Positions 37,993 to 49,239 are shown, counted from the first letter of the stretch. The stretch is 64,000 nt of DNA from Cyanidium caldarium (GCA_026184775.1 JANCYW010000007.1:248001-312000); one strand, 5' to 3'. Translations and numbers: made by a program. The notes: generated from the letters alone by a model not told the origin.

Positions 37993-40900
37993 TTATTCGT
38001 TCGGGTGTACATTCACCACCACTTGGTGGTGGTCGGCGCTCACCGTCTGTAACTTGTACGGAACGGGCGTCGCCTCCTCTCGGGGCGCCGCGCCTACCAA
38101 CGCTACAAACTCCTCCAGCGAGGGGCTCTCTTGGGTCGTGGGCGGCGCTACGACCCATTCGGTGGCCAGCTCTTGGCGGCGGGCGACGCGATGGGTGAGC
38201 GCCACCAGCAGGCAGCCGTCGGGGCCTGGCAGGCATCGCAGCTGTTGCAATCGCCGCAGGCGCACTTGCCACAGCAGCTCGTTGTTGGCATTCACCGCCA
38301 CCAGGCGTCGGTCGGACAGGATCAGCATCGCCGGCAGCTGCCGCATTACCGATGTCGAGCCGGGTTGCGATCGCCCGGTATGCACCCACGGCGCCAGCGC
38401 CGGCAGCTGCTCCATATCAAACTCCACATGCATCCCATAACGCTCGGAGGCGAAAGCGCCCGAGCGCACCGTGTGCAACACTTGCTGCCCGCGCGCCAGA
38501 TACTCCGAATACGGCGGCACCGGCCGCCCGCTGCCATCCGCTTCATCGAGCCCGAGCAGCACCCGCGGATCCCGCAGGCGCGCCCGGTGCAGCCGGTCCA
38601 CCCGGTTCTGATTGCGCATGCCCTCGGCCAGCTTGCTGACCGACACCAACACCGCCGCGACGAACAGTGGCAGCCAGCCCCACAAGCCGGCCACCAGGCC
38701 GACCGCAAAACCGCGTGCGCCCGCCTGTCGATACCCGCGCACCGGCTCGACAAACACGCCAGCCAGCGCCGCGCCCACCGCAGCGCCCGCCGCCACCATC
38801 GCCTGCACCAACCCGAAGAAGAGGTCGTCGGGCTCGCCCAGCGTGCGTTCCTGTCGCGCCCGCACCCGCACATACGTCTGGTTGAGGCTGGCGGTGCCCA
38901 GGCCGCGCGCCGCACTGCCGGTCAGTTTGGCGATCGGCTGCGTCAGCGCGAACGTGATCGCCTGCCCCAGCGACAACGTCCCGCGCCGGAAACCGCTCCA
39001 CAGTGCATCGGCCGACTCGAGTGCGCCGCTCACCGGCTCGTTGAAAAAGTCGAAGGTGCCCTCGCGCAGCTCGCTCAGCAGGCCCACCGGATCGCCCAGA
39101 AACGACAGGCCGCCCACCACGTTGTACGACCCGAGGAGCGACCGCCACACGATGTGATATAGGACGCGCTCCATCACCGTAGCGACGGGGGCGTGCACCT
39201 GCCGCATGTGGAACGAGCTCACCAGGATCAGCGCGCCGTCCACCTCGGTCAGCAACAGACCGGCCGAGTAGAGCGCACTGCGCTGTTCAGCGGTGGTCTT
39301 CGTCGCTGCGCCCTCTTGCGACGTCTTGAACGAGAGTCGAATGCGCAGCCGACCCACGTGAATGTAGTTGAAGAAGGTGGCGTCGGCGCGTTCTCGCACT
39401 TCGCCCTCACTCAGTCGGCGCCACAGCGCCTCGGCATCGTCAAAGGCGAGCAGGTCCGTCGACTCCACCGATCGTGGTCGACCGGCAATGTTGTTGTTGT
39501 TGTTGTTGCTGCTGCTGCTGCTGCCGCCGGTGAGAGCGCGCAGTGCATCGCGGCCCACTTGCAGCAGCTGCCACAGCAGACTGTCATCCAACATGACGTG
39601 CAGCTCGGCCAGGCGCACCGTAAACTCGTACACGTGCCGGCCGCCGGCGTGTTCGGTCCAGCGCGCCGCGCACACTACACTGGGCGTCTCGGTGGAGGTG
39701 ACCACCACCGGCCAGGCATACATCGGCAGGGTGTTGTCGCACTGCATCTTGCCGACGGTCAGCTGCAGTGACGACTCGCCGCCGGCCGCCTGAAAGCTGA
39801 GCTCCACGTCGGAGACGGAGGCGTAGGTGAGCTCGAAAAACGGTTGCTGCCGCCGCCGGTCGCGCATCACCAGCGAGGCCGCCGCGCGACACACTCGGAT
39901 GCGCAACAACAACTGCACCGCGTCGGAACGGCGCAGCCGCCGAGATGTCGCTGCGGAATGCCGCGCCACAGCAGCCTCCTGCTCCTCGTCCACCGAAGGC
40001 TGCACCCGCCGAAACACCAGCTGTGTGGTCGCGCCGCTCACAAAACACACCTCCGGCCGCACCAGCAGCGCCGATGAGGTTTGTCGGGATGCGGCATCCG
40101 CCGTCACCGACTGTTCTCCGCGCCGATGGCCCGGCACGCTGATCGTCTCAAATGGCTGCGGCTCCGACAGATCATACCGCCGCGGCCGCGTACGTCTCCG
40201 CCGCCGCCGGCCGCTCGCCGCCGCTCCCCGCTCCAGACAGGCTATCAGGTGGTATGGACCCGGCCGACCCGGACACACCACGCGTGTCTTATGCGGCGGC
40301 ACCTGTTCGTATCGCGCTTGCATCCGCCAGAACGACCACTTGTACAGCACGGAGCACGAAGTGCGGTTGACGATAGCGAAGCGCGGACGCACCACTTGTT
40401 CGTCGGCAAACACCACCACCTTCTGACCGAGTTCATTGCTGGTTATGCGCACGCGCAACAGACACTCCAGTCGTGGATGGTCAGCCGGCGCCAAGCCACC
40501 GACACCCTCCTCCGCCTGCCCATCAGCTGCGGGGCTCCCTCCATCGTCCGGCATCACTTGCACTCCCAAATGGTCCGTCCAACGCAAACGACGCGCCACA
40601 ATGCGCACCGTAAACTCGCCATCATACTCCAGAGGGATGCTCGACGACCAGCTCACCGTCTCGCCGGCCGCAGCCGCCACCTCCTCGTCTACCACGCCCG
40701 CGTACAGGAACGGGCGCTCGAACCAAAAACCGGGTTGCGTGCTGCCGGAGGCGTACCGCAGCGGCCGGGTGTGCTGCTGCGGCACCGACACGGCGGCGTC
40801 GCCGGTCGCGCGCGACCGCGTGGACACTACCATCGCGAACGTGGACTCGTTGCGCACCAGCACCTGCGGATGCAGCGATGTCAGCGTGCTACCGGCGAAT

Positions 40901-43900
40901 TCGGGGTGTGGTTGGCGATACACGATCACCGGCAGGCGCTCCAGCACGCCAGACGTCGTCCCCAGCGATTGCACCGGCGTGTAGAATGATGCGTACATCC
41001 GGCCGGTGGGCGGTCGCAGCAGCCACTGCAACGCCGGCGCACAACTGGGTAGCGGTGTCTCGCGCACTGGCAGCAGGTCCAGGTGGGTGCGGTGCCCGAT
41101 TCGCTGCCGACGACCGGTGGGCAGCGCCCGCCGCACCATACTCCGAGGTGCGGTGGGCAACGCCAGCACCGGCGCGCCGGTGAAATTCATCACCCAACAG
41201 TGTGCGCCGATGGAGAACGTCCACAAAGCCGTCGTGCCGTACTCCATCCGATAGCCAACGCCGTGATACACCTGGTACCGTCGACCGGTGTGCGCGCTCC
41301 GGTAACTCACTACCGCCCGCTGCTCGCCGCCGGCCCGCAACGCCTCCGCTCCAGGCACGCGCTCATACCGCGCGTTCACCGGGTCGCGGCGGTACTCGCC
41401 CTCCAGCACCCACGTCAGGCGCCAAGCGCGGCCGTCATCAAACGCCGGACTGTCCACCGTCTGGCCCGAGCGCAGACAGCCTTGGGCCACCACCCGACCG
41501 TTCTGCTCCAGGGTGTACGCGGCGCTCAGCGGCAGGCGATTGCACAGCGCCAACACCGGCACCAGCTGCAGCTCGTACGGTGCGTCGGGCCCGGATTCAC
41601 TCCAGCACCGGGCCACCGCGTAGACCGCCCGCTGCACCGGATCGCCCAGACGCAACGTCACCCCGCGCGTGCCGCTCGACAGTGCCGTATTCTCCAGGAT
41701 ATCCCCACTGAGCGGGTTGCTCTGCCGCAAGGCGTCGCGGCCGTCTTCATCATCCTCGGGCAGCGCCAAGCGCGCGGTGCCGTCCAGCACCGCCCAGGCG
41801 ATCGGCAACGGCAACGAGGCACCCGCCGACAACACCGCCCGCAACCGCAACTCCTGGTCGTTGCGGGAGAGTGGGGTATAGGCACGCAAGCGGATATCGT
41901 CTTCCGCGTCATCGTCGATCGCCCTCGTCGAAGAGTATCCCGGTTCCGCCATCGACACCGCCTCCGCCAACGCCGTCCACAACGCCTCAGCGGCCGGCAG
42001 GGCGGACGGCGGGTACGTGCTCGTCGTCGGCCGCGACACACTCAACAGTAGCGTCCACGTCTCCGACGTGGCGTTGTGGATGCGGTGCGCGCTGTCGATA
42101 CACACCCGATTGCCGCCCGCGCTGGCCACGGCGCTCACCGCTATGTCCAGCGCACGGGGCACGGTCGCTCGATCGGACGGCAGCAGCCGATAATGACGTC
42201 GGCCGTAATGGCCCAAGTCGGCCACCACCACCGCCGAATCGTAAGTAGTCAACTCCCGGGCGCGCAGGTGCACCCGGTATCGATCGGCGCGACGGGCCGC
42301 ATCGGTCTGGTATCGCAGCGTGCTCTCCGAGGAGAGCGGCGCCTGTCGCTCGATGGACGACAGCGGCGGCAGCGCCAAGTGCGCGTCGCCTGAGCGGCGC
42401 TCCAGCACCCAACCGATCTCGGTGGCGTTGCGGAACCGGAGGCGGTTGATCTCGGCGCGCGGGCGCAGCCACCGTTCCAAACACGTCGGCAGCGCGGCCG
42501 CGTCGGTCGTCGCTGCAGCGGACGGCTGCTGTTCGTTGGCGCTTGCCAGCGATTTCAGCAGGCTGTCGGTGACGGTCAGCTCGACGGCGTTGGAAATGGT
42601 AACGCCCACGCCCAGCAGTCCCGTGGATAGGTCGCGCGGCGGGCGCACCAACATCTCCAGCGTGGCGGTGAACGGGTCCACCAGGTCCTCCCACACGTAG
42701 CGATCGATGGCAAACGTCTTGACGCCGCACGCCGCCGCCAGCTGGACCGACACGGAGTGCGACGAGCGTTGATACTCAATGGACAAGCTGTCCACGCTCA
42801 CCGCCGCATCCGCCACCGAGTAGGCAAACTCGTGCCCGGTGTGCAGCACCGACAGGCGCATCGGCTCGATGGCGCCGCGCCAGTCGACGGGCTCGGCGGT
42901 GTCGGTGGGCGCGGCGCGCGGTTCGCTCGCCCGGGACGACGGCTCCGCCGCCGGCGGTAACGATGATGACGACGCTCGCGCCGAGACGCCCTCGCTGGAG
43001 CGAGCATGAGCGCGCGCCGACGGCGGCGGTGGTGGACGGGATGTCGCACCGCTGTCCGAGTCGGAGGAGCGGCGCGAATCGGTGCTGCGCGCTGATGGCA
43101 GCTGCGCAGCGGCTGTCGGCTGCTTCGCCAGCGCCTGGCGTTGGGCCCACAGCGCTCGCTGCAGCCCGCGCTCCTGCGCGATGCGGTACAGCGGATCGAG
43201 CGTGTCGGCCGCCGCCCGCCGACACAACCGCAAATCGTCCCAGCCGATGCGCACGCCCAGGCGGCTGGCGTAGATCTCCACCGCGGGTACGGCATCCGGC
43301 ACCGCCTCTTCGATGCGCAACGAGGCGTCGTACGGCGCTTCGGTGAGATCGTAAGCGTACACGGCCGTGGGCGCCCGCTCTAACCACCCCACACGGAACA
43401 GCTGCAGACGCCGCACGCTGCTGTCCCACAACCGCAAGGCGCCCGCGCGCGTCTCCACCGCCAAATCCACTCCGAGCCGCGCGCCCAAGCCGCAATAACA
43501 ACCGGGCAGGTGATGCGCATCCATCAACGCCACCTCCAACTCCGTCAATTGCAAGTGTAGCGCCACCGCCTCCCAGCTGGCGTCTGTCGAGACCGCGCGT
43601 TCAGCCGGCTGCAGCTGCATCATCCTCATGACATGGGTGCGCAGCCGGTCTGCAGCGTCGCCCAGCGCCTGCACGATCTGAAACAGCGCGTCCAGGGTGC
43701 AGAGCGTGCTGGGCACGCCCGGCCGCACACTCAGTTTCTGCGGTGTGCTGAACTCGAACCGACTCCCGGAGACGGCATCGGCGTGCACGCTCAGCGATAT
43801 CGCCGCGCCGCTCAGCAGGTCGTACGGTGTAGTGACCGGACGCGCGGCGCTTGGTGCCGGTTTGGGCATATCGGCCGGGCCGCGGTCTGCGCACCCGATC

Positions 43901-46900
43901 GCCATCTGCTCCAGGGTGAACATGCCCTCCGATTCGCCCATCGGCAACCGGGTGGTGAATATCCCGCGAAAGCCGCCGCAGTGCAACAGGCCACGCTCGG
44001 ACAGCCGATCCACATCGACCAGTGTGGATGCGATATCGGACAGGCTGCGGCGGAGGTCATGGCCGCTGAGTCCGGCGGCGACCGCCTCGCCCTCATCTTC
44101 GCCGTCTTCGTCGGGGTCGGTGGGCGCGTCGACACCCACGCCGACGTCCTCGGCCTCCAGGTGGATGTCGCAGGCGTCGAACGCCAGATCGAAGGAGAAG
44201 GTCATCGGCAAGGCGGGCGAGTAGGGCAGCGCCTGCTGGCCGTACTGCTGCAACAAATTGCTGACTACCACGGCGGCGAGCGCGCTCACCACCGCCGGAC
44301 TGGTGCGCACCTGCATGGTGGTGCACGACGCCTCCAGATGCACCCACACGCCCGGAGGCCGCCGCGGAGACACCGCCGCCATGATATTGGCGTCGGATTC
44401 GCCAATGAGGATGGAGGCGGTGAAATTCGCCGGCTCCAGAAAGATGAACGAGCCCGGCGCGCTGGCCGGTGCGCGACAGCGAGCGCCGACGCCCCGTACG
44501 TCGGCATCAAAGGCCAACTCGTGCCATTCTGTGAAACGGCGTCTCGACGTCGAGGTGGCGAAACGGGTGCCGCGCACCGTCAGGGTCGCCATATGCGTGT
44601 TCACGATGACGCTCTCGTCGTCCGGGGCGCCGCTGGGGAAGAACACCGTCGGCGAGGCGCACTGCAGCTGTAGGTGTAGCTGGCCGCCGGTGTTCGTCGG
44701 CGACGATGGCAACGCCTCGCGCAGCGAGGATGACGAGTCCGTCGTCGGCGCTGCCGTCTCACGCTCCACAATACCCACTTCGGCGCGCAGCAACGTCTCC
44801 ACCGCCACGATGGTGCCCGCCAGCGCCACATAGAACGCGTGCACATAGGTAATGTGTGGGCGCGGCGTGCTCATCTCGATGCGGGCATCGCCACGGGCAG
44901 CGTCATCCGCCCGGAAGCGCATCTGCAACGGCTCGCCGCCGTGCAGCGCATCGAAGCGGAAGCGCAACGCCCCGGCGGGGTCGCTCTGCGTGTCCAACAG
45001 ATCGCGCAACTCCAGCTGCACGATGCGCATATCCGCCTGCAGTGAGCCCGACACGAACGCCTGCAGCGCAGCGTGGAAGCCGGTGAGTCGCAACTCACCG
45101 AAAGTGCCGATCTGTGCATCCGGCGAAGTGATGAACAAGCGCAAGCTCTCCAGGTCTGCCGCGCTCACCACTTTTCGGAGGGGCGTTCCCGGCCACGAGT
45201 CATCGACGGGAACGGCAGTCCTCGATAATATGATCGCGTCGCGGCGTTCGACCAGCCACCGCACAAAGCGCACGATGCATCGGGCGTGCCGTATCCGCCG
45301 CAACGCCCGCAACCATCGGGAAGCACTCCGAAGCTCGATACGCCCCATTTCCGCCCCTGTGCCGTGCATCCTGCCCACGGCTCCACCTGCCTGCTGCATG
45401 TTGCGCACGGTGAATCGGGCGATGCGCAGGAGCGGCACCAGCCAGCGATGGTCGATGCTCAGCTCGACTGGCCCCAGTGCCACATCGGTTTTGGCAGCGC
45501 CATCGCGAACGTCCAACGACACGGCGACGTCGATAGCGGTGGCACGCGCATCCCACACCGCCGCCGCCGCAGTGCTCAACACCTCCACCACGCGATAGTG
45601 CACCGCGCTGCCCACCGAGTCCACGTCGTGAAAGTGTATGCTGACGGGGGCCAGTTCCACGCGGGCGCGCAGTTGGTGGGATGCATAGGTGGCCGGCTGC
45701 GCCGTCAGTCGCGCGCGGGCCACCTCCAGCGACATACCCGGAGCGCCGTGTCCTTCTGCGCCCATCGAGCGGTCCGGTCGCGGCGACTCGCCCACCGACA
45801 TCGACACCCCAAACGGCAGCTCCACGGTGAGCGCAAAGTCTACCGGACTGTAGGCGATCTCCGCAGCAGAGACACCAGATGGCCTGCCCGAAGCGAGTGG
45901 ACGGAAAGGCGGCGACAACGGCGACGACGACAGCCATTCCGCAGTGAACAGCCGATAGTCGCAATACGTGACCGCCTCGGATAGGGCTAGCTGCCAGCGC
46001 CGGGCTGCCGAGGGCGACGCCAACGCCAGCGTCACGTCAGATTCTTCGCCCAACGGCAACCAGATGCTGGTGCTGGTGCTGTCCGCTCGGGTGCCCCTCT
46101 CCGAGTCGCACGTACCGCGGCGGAGGCGCTGTTCCACCGCCGGAGCTGCTGTCGGTTCCTGTCCCAGGCGCCACATTCGCAGCGCGCCGTCGGGACACAC
46201 CGCGGCCCACATGAGGAGTCCATCCACGGACTGATACGCGCCAGAGCCGCGCACGCGCACCGCACCGCTGGCCAACCAGTCTACCGAGCCGGCCAACTCC
46301 ACGGCCGCGCACCAATTCGCGGGGGTGAACAAGCGCGCCCCCTCCATCATCAAGTCGGTCAGACGCGGCAACGCCTCCAGCGGGCACGATACCACCACCG
46401 GCGCGGCGATACACACTTTCAGGCGTTGCTGGCCGGGCGCACTGGAAGCGTCTCCGGCGTCGTGCCATTCCAGCACCAGTGGGAGCGGTTCCAACAGATA
46501 GTGACTGACGGCGTCCGCAAAACGGTCAGTCGCGACCAGCGCTGCGGTTGCATTCGCTGCTGCGGTGTGTTTGACATACACACTGGCCACCGAAAACACC
46601 AGCGGCGCGTCGCGGACATCCTCGGGCGAGCGTGTCAATCCCACGCGCTCGGCCACCAACAGCAGCTGCTCGCAATACACCACATGCACCCAGTGACACT
46701 GCACATCCACCGCCAGCGGTGCCCAGATGGTCAGATGCGCCCCGTCCGCACGGTTCCACAAGCCGGCGCCGAAAATGTGCGGCGCCTCGTGCGTCGTCTG
46801 CACCAGCGGGCTGACAAAGGCCACGAGCGCTCTCAGGAGCGCCGCATCTAGGTGTATTTCCACCGGCGACAGCCACAGCCGACATGCCGATGGGGAGAGC

Positions 46901-49239
46901 GCCGAAGCGCCCGAGTCCACACCGCGACGCGACGTCCGACCGACGCCTTTGGCCACCTCCACCGCCAGCGACAGGGCGTACCGACGGCGTCCGGAGCGGC
47001 TGCGACTGCCTGACTCACCCCATTCGCCCGGCCGCAGAATGCGCAACAGCGGCGGCATCTCCACTAGCTCCACGTCCACCTGTAGGCGCAGCGGTGTCAC
47101 TCCGCCGCGGTCACGTAACAGCACGCTGATGCCGTGCACCCGCAGCGAGGCCAATGGCGGCAGCGCTCGCCCACCCTGCACCAACATCACATCCATCTGC
47201 AGCTGTTCGAAGCGGAAATCCGCCCGCAGCGGCAAACTCCTCTCCATGGCGCTGACCACATTGCCGGTGAACAGCGTCGCACCGCTGTACAAGGACAGCG
47301 CCTCGCTCCAGGCGGCGCGGTACAGCGACGCCACGCTGTTCACCGGCGCGGAAAGTGTTGGCTTCGGCAGCAAACCAGCCCACCAGCGGTGGCCGGGGAA
47401 GCGGACGGTCTCGTCGGGGGCAGTCTCAGCAGCGCCGTGGCGTCGCTGCGCTCGCTCCAGCACCCGCACCAGCAACCGCGCGTTGAGCAGACAGTCGATC
47501 GATAGACACTCTTCCAAGAAGGCCAGCTGTCCGGCGAGGCGCCGCGGCCAGCGTCGCCATTTGCGGGTCGCATCCTCCGCCTCCCAAGCCGGCAGCAGGC
47601 TGCGCGAGGGCGACCACAGCGAGGACGACGACGGCGGCGGCGGCGGTAGCAGCTGGCCGAGGCGACCCACCACTCGGCCAAACAGGCCGCGCGGACAAGA
47701 ATGTCCATACAGATGCGCGCGGTACAGGGCAAAGTAGAGCCGCTGCAGTTGGGCGTGTCGCTGCACCGCGTGCAAGTCCAGGGTGCCGTTGGCAGCGCGT
47801 CGTCGGTGCATCTCGCCGCTCACACAGCGCAGCGCGTACCGCCACCAGGGTCGCGGTGCTCGGTCTGGACGCCACAGCGGTGCCGCGTATCGATGACGAT
47901 GCTTGGTGCGCAGCGTCCACCGCGTGAGGTATTCAGAGAGCGACACCAGCGTCTGCAGCACGGGCGGCGACACTTGCAGCGGCAACTTTTCGATGGTCAT
48001 CTGGAATGACACCAGGACCGGCTCGGCAGGACGGCTGCCGTCAGCAGAGGCGTCCGAGGGCAGCTCCAGCGCCGCCAGGTTGATGCCGGTGAACATCAAC
48101 ACATCGGTGGGGCGAATGAAGTTCGCATCGTCCTCGGACGGGCCGGCGCGATGGTGCACCGCCGCCCATTCGGCCGCGCTCATCGGGCCGGCCGCGGCCA
48201 CGTCGGCGAGGGAGGCATCGTGGCGACGCAGCCGACATCGAAAGCCGCTCACCAACAGCGCTCGCCACAGAGTGTTCTCCAGCGAGTCGTAGGCGGGTGG
48301 CACGGTGACCGAGACCGACGCGCTATCGTGCGCGCCGCGAAACAAGTCCTGTAGCATTTCCTCCATGGAGTAGATATACAGACTGTCAAAGGCGATGGAT
48401 GCGGCCCACGGCGAGCGCGCCGTTGTCGTCGCTGTCGTGGAAGCGTCGCGCAAGTCTTGCTCGATGCGCACCACCGCACGCTTCATGCTGATCTTGGTGT
48501 TGAGCAGTGCCTGTACAAAAGTGGAATCGCGCATCGCCATCAATATCTCCGCCAGTTCTTCGCTCAGCTCCTCCGCGGCAACCGTCTCAGAAGCGGGTGC
48601 TGGGGACTCGGCTTTGCCGGCGCCCGCCTGGTCGGCATCGGTGGCAGATGCGTCCTGGAATTCGGTGCTGGACGGCTCCTGCTCCTCCGCGTCCAGCAGC
48701 GACTCCTCCCGTTCGTCGGATTCTGCCGAGGAGCGTCCACCATCCAACGCGTCGTCTGCGTCTGCCAGGTGCACTTGTCGCGCGCCGAGCTTCTCGTACT
48801 CACGCACTTTGGCCATCTTCAGATGATGCCACAACCGCTGATACACGTATCGCTCCCAGCGCGTCTCCATGCGCTCATCCTCATCGCTGCTCAGCAGCAA
48901 CGTTACGTCCTCTATTTCCACGGTCACGTTCGCAGCGGCCTCGGTGGCCGTGGCGGCCGACCAGCGCGCCGCCCACCCGCTGCCGCCGATCGTGCGCCGC
49001 TCCGACCAGCGTCGCAGCTCCTGCCACGGAATGCGCACTCGCAAGGTGCCTATGCCGCATCGCACTATGCGAAACGGCAGCCGAATCGGTGTCAACCGCA
49101 GCACGCTCTCCGGCAAGTCCACGTCGCGCAACTCCAACACACCACCCTCCAAGCTCAGCCGCAGCCCCTCCAGGCGGATGCCCGGAAACAGCCATCGGAG
49201 CACCGGCCCGAAGATGGCTCTCGCCAACCGGGCCAGCAT
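37993..49239 (-). CDS. VPS13: VPS13-like bridge-type lipid transfer protein
   Basis: Giant chorein protein (3748 residues from the ATG at 49239; a GTG lies two codons earlier) that moves phospholipids between membranes at contact sites. The N-terminus MLARLARAIFGPVLRWL, then LRLSLEGGVLELRDVDLPESVL, is the chorein_N domain. Repeated beta-rich (RBG) units follow, with acidic and Ser/Glu-rich disordered inserts (about residues 160-230, and around 43.0 kb). A VPS13 adaptor-binding/SHR-BD region spans roughly 39.8-42 kb, for example RPFLYAGVVDEEV and FRPRFAIVNRTSCSVLYKW-type sequence. The C-terminal part contains GSYNVVGGLSFLGDPVGLL and a helical SSAxGLG-type segment, then a PH-like end. It carries a Ser/Asn run near 39.5 kb. 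It is intron-free over 11.2 kb. The paralogue type (A-D) cannot be judged by eye. Confidence 0.95.
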   Translation of the reverse strand: MLARLARAIFGPVLRWLFPGIRLEGLRLSLEGGVLELRDVDLPESVLRLTPIRLPFRIVRCGIGTLRVRIPWQELRRWSERRTIGGSGWAARWSAATATEAAANVTVEIEDVTLLLSSDEDERMETRWERYVYQRLWHHLKMAKVREYEKLGARQVHLADADDALDGGRSSAESDEREESLLDAEEQEPSSTEFQDASATDADQAGAGKAESPAPASETVAAEELSEELAEILMAMRDSTFVQALLNTKISMKRAVVRIEQDLRDASTTATTTARSPWAASIAFDSLYIYSMEEMLQDLFRGAHDSASVSVTVPPAYDSLENTLWRALLVSGFRCRLRRHDASLADVAAAGPMSAAEWAAVHHRAGPSEDDANFIRPTDVLMFTGINLAALELPSDASADGSRPAEPVLVSFQMTIEKLPLQVSPPVLQTLVSLSEYLTRWTLRTKHRHRYAAPLWRPDRAPRPWWRYALRCVSGEMHRRRAANGTLDLHAVQRHAQLQRLYFALYRAHLYGHSCPRGLFGRVVGRLGQLLPPPPPSSSSLWSPSRSLLPAWEAEDATRKWRRWPRRLAGQLAFLEECLSIDCLLNARLLVRVLERAQRRHGAAETAPDETVRFPGHRWWAGLLPKPTLSAPVNSVASLYRAAWSEALSLYSGATLFTGNVVSAMERSLPLRADFRFEQLQMDVMLVQGGRALPPLASLRVHGISVLLRDRGGVTPLRLQVDVELVEMPPLLRILRPGEWGESGSRSRSGRRRYALSLAVEVAKGVGRTSRRGVDSGASALSPSACRLWLSPVEIHLDAALLRALVAFVSPLVQTTHEAPHIFGAGLWNRADGAHLTIWAPLAVDVQCHWVHVVYCEQLLLVAERVGLTRSPEDVRDAPLVFSVASVYVKHTAAANATAALVATDRFADAVSHYLLEPLPLVLEWHDAGDASSAPGQQRLKVCIAAPVVVSCPLEALPRLTDLMMEGARLFTPANWCAAVELAGSVDWLASGAVRVRGSGAYQSVDGLLMWAAVCPDGALRMWRLGQEPTAAPAVEQRLRRGTCDSERGTRADSTSTSIWLPLGEESDVTLALASPSAARRWQLALSEAVTYCDYRLFTAEWLSSSPLSPPFRPLASGRPSGVSAAEIAYSPVDFALTVELPFGVSMSVGESPRPDRSMGAEGHGAPGMSLEVARARLTAQPATYASHQLRARVELAPVSIHFHDVDSVGSAVHYRVVEVLSTAAAAVWDARATAIDVAVSLDVRDGAAKTDVALGPVELSIDHRWLVPLLRIARFTVRNMQQAGGAVGRMHGTGAEMGRIELRSASRWLRALRRIRHARCIVRFVRWLVERRDAIILSRTAVPVDDSWPGTPLRKVVSAADLESLRLFITSPDAQIGTFGELRLTGFHAALQAFVSGSLQADMRIVQLELRDLLDTQSDPAGALRFRFDALHGGEPLQMRFRADDAARGDARIEMSTPRPHITYVHAFYVALAGTIVAVETLLRAEVGIVERETAAPTTDSSSSLREALPSSPTNTGGQLHLQLQCASPTVFFPSGAPDDESVIVNTHMATLTVRGTRFATSTSRRRFTEWHELAFDADVRGVGARCRAPASAPGSFIFLEPANFTASILIGESDANIMAAVSPRRPPGVWVHLEASCTTMQVRTSPAVVSALAAVVVSNLLQQYGQQALPYSPALPMTFSFDLAFDACDIHLEAEDVGVGVDAPTDPDEDGEDEGEAVAAGLSGHDLRRSLSDIASTLVDVDRLSERGLLHCGGFRGIFTTRLPMGESEGMFTLEQMAIGCADRGPADMPKPAPSAARPVTTPYDLLSGAAISLSVHADAVSGSRFEFSTPQKLSVRPGVPSTLCTLDALFQIVQALGDAADRLRTHVMRMMQLQPAERAVSTDASWEAVALHLQLTELEVALMDAHHLPGCYCGLGARLGVDLAVETRAGALRLWDSSVRRLQLFRVGWLERAPTAVYAYDLTEAPYDASLRIEEAVPDAVPAVEIYASRLGVRIGWDDLRLCRRAAADTLDPLYRIAQERGLQRALWAQRQALAKQPTAAAQLPSARSTDSRRSSDSDSGATSRPPPPPSARAHARSSEGVSARASSSSLPPAAEPSSRASEPRAAPTDTAEPVDWRGAIEPMRLSVLHTGHEFAYSVADAAVSVDSLSIEYQRSSHSVSVQLAAACGVKTFAIDRYVWEDLVDPFTATLEMLVRPPRDLSTGLLGVGVTISNAVELTVTDSLLKSLASANEQQPSAAATTDAAALPTCLERWLRPRAEINRLRFRNATEIGWVLERRSGDAHLALPPLSSIERQAPLSSESTLRYQTDAARRADRYRVHLRARELTTYDSAVVVADLGHYGRRHYRLLPSDRATVPRALDIAVSAVASAGGNRVCIDSAHRIHNATSETWTLLLSVSRPTTSTYPPSALPAAEALWTALAEAVSMAEPGYSSTRAIDDDAEDDIRLRAYTPLSRNDQELRLRAVLSAGASLPLPIAWAVLDGTARLALPEDDEDGRDALRQSNPLSGDILENTALSSGTRGVTLRLGDPVQRAVYAVARCWSESGPDAPYELQLVPVLALCNRLPLSAAYTLEQNGRVVAQGCLRSGQTVDSPAFDDGRAWRLTWVLEGEYRRDPVNARYERVPGAEALRAGGEQRAVVSYRSAHTGRRYQVYHGVGYRMEYGTTALWTFSIGAHCWVMNFTGAPVLALPTAPRSMVRRALPTGRRQRIGHRTHLDLLPVRETPLPSCAPALQWLLRPPTGRMYASFYTPVQSLGTTSGVLERLPVIVYRQPHPEFAGSTLTSLHPQVLVRNESTFAMVVSTRSRATGDAAVSVPQQHTRPLRYASGSTQPGFWFERPFLYAGVVDEEVAAAAGETVSWSSSIPLEYDGEFTVRIVARRLRWTDHLGVQVMPDDGGSPAADGQAEEGVGGLAPADHPRLECLLRVRITSNELGQKVVVFADEQVVRPRFAIVNRTSCSVLYKWSFWRMQARYEQVPPHKTRVVCPGRPGPYHLIACLERGAAASGRRRRRRTRPRRYDLSEPQPFETISVPGHRRGEQSVTADAASRQTSSALLVRPEVCFVSGATTQLVFRRVQPSVDEEQEAAVARHSAATSRRLRRSDAVQLLLRIRVCRAAASLVMRDRRRQQPFFELTYASVSDVELSFQAAGGESSLQLTVGKMQCDNTLPMYAWPVVVTSTETPSVVCAARWTEHAGGRHVYEFTVRLAELHVMLDDSLLWQLLQVGRDALRALTGGSSSSSNNNNNNIAGRPRSVESTDLLAFDDAEALWRRLSEGEVRERADATFFNYIHVGRLRIRLSFKTSQEGAATKTTAEQRSALYSAGLLLTEVDGALILVSSFHMRQVHAPVATVMERVLYHIVWRSLLGSYNVVGGLSFLGDPVGLLSELREGTFDFFNEPVSGALESADALWSGFRRGTLSLGQAITFALTQPIAKLTGSAARGLGTASLNQTYVRVRARQERTLGEPDDLFFGLVQAMVAAGAAVGAALAGVFVEPVRGYRQAGARGFAVGLVAGLWGWLPLFVAAVLVSVSKLAEGMRNQNRVDRLHRARLRDPRVLLGLDEADGSGRPVPPYSEYLARGQQVLHTVRSGAFASERYGMHVEFDMEQLPALAPWVHTGRSQPGSTSVMRQLPAMLILSDRRLVAVNANNELLWQVRLRRLQQLRCLPGPDGCLLVALTHRVARRQELATEWVVAPPTTQESPSLEEFVALVGAAPREEATPVPYKLQTVSADHHQVVVNVHPNE
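39490..39530. repeat. compound (GTT)n(GCT)n repeat coding Ser- and Asn-runs in VPS13
   Basis: On the minus strand: five serine codons (AGC) then six asparagine codons (AAC), in the same order and codon choice as the ACC repeat at 18884-18938. Confidence 0.85.

Noticed and set aside
41083-42051. 322-codon plus-strand frame inside VPS13
   Set aside because: Antisense His/Arg/Gln-rich shadow of VPS13; no family resemblance.
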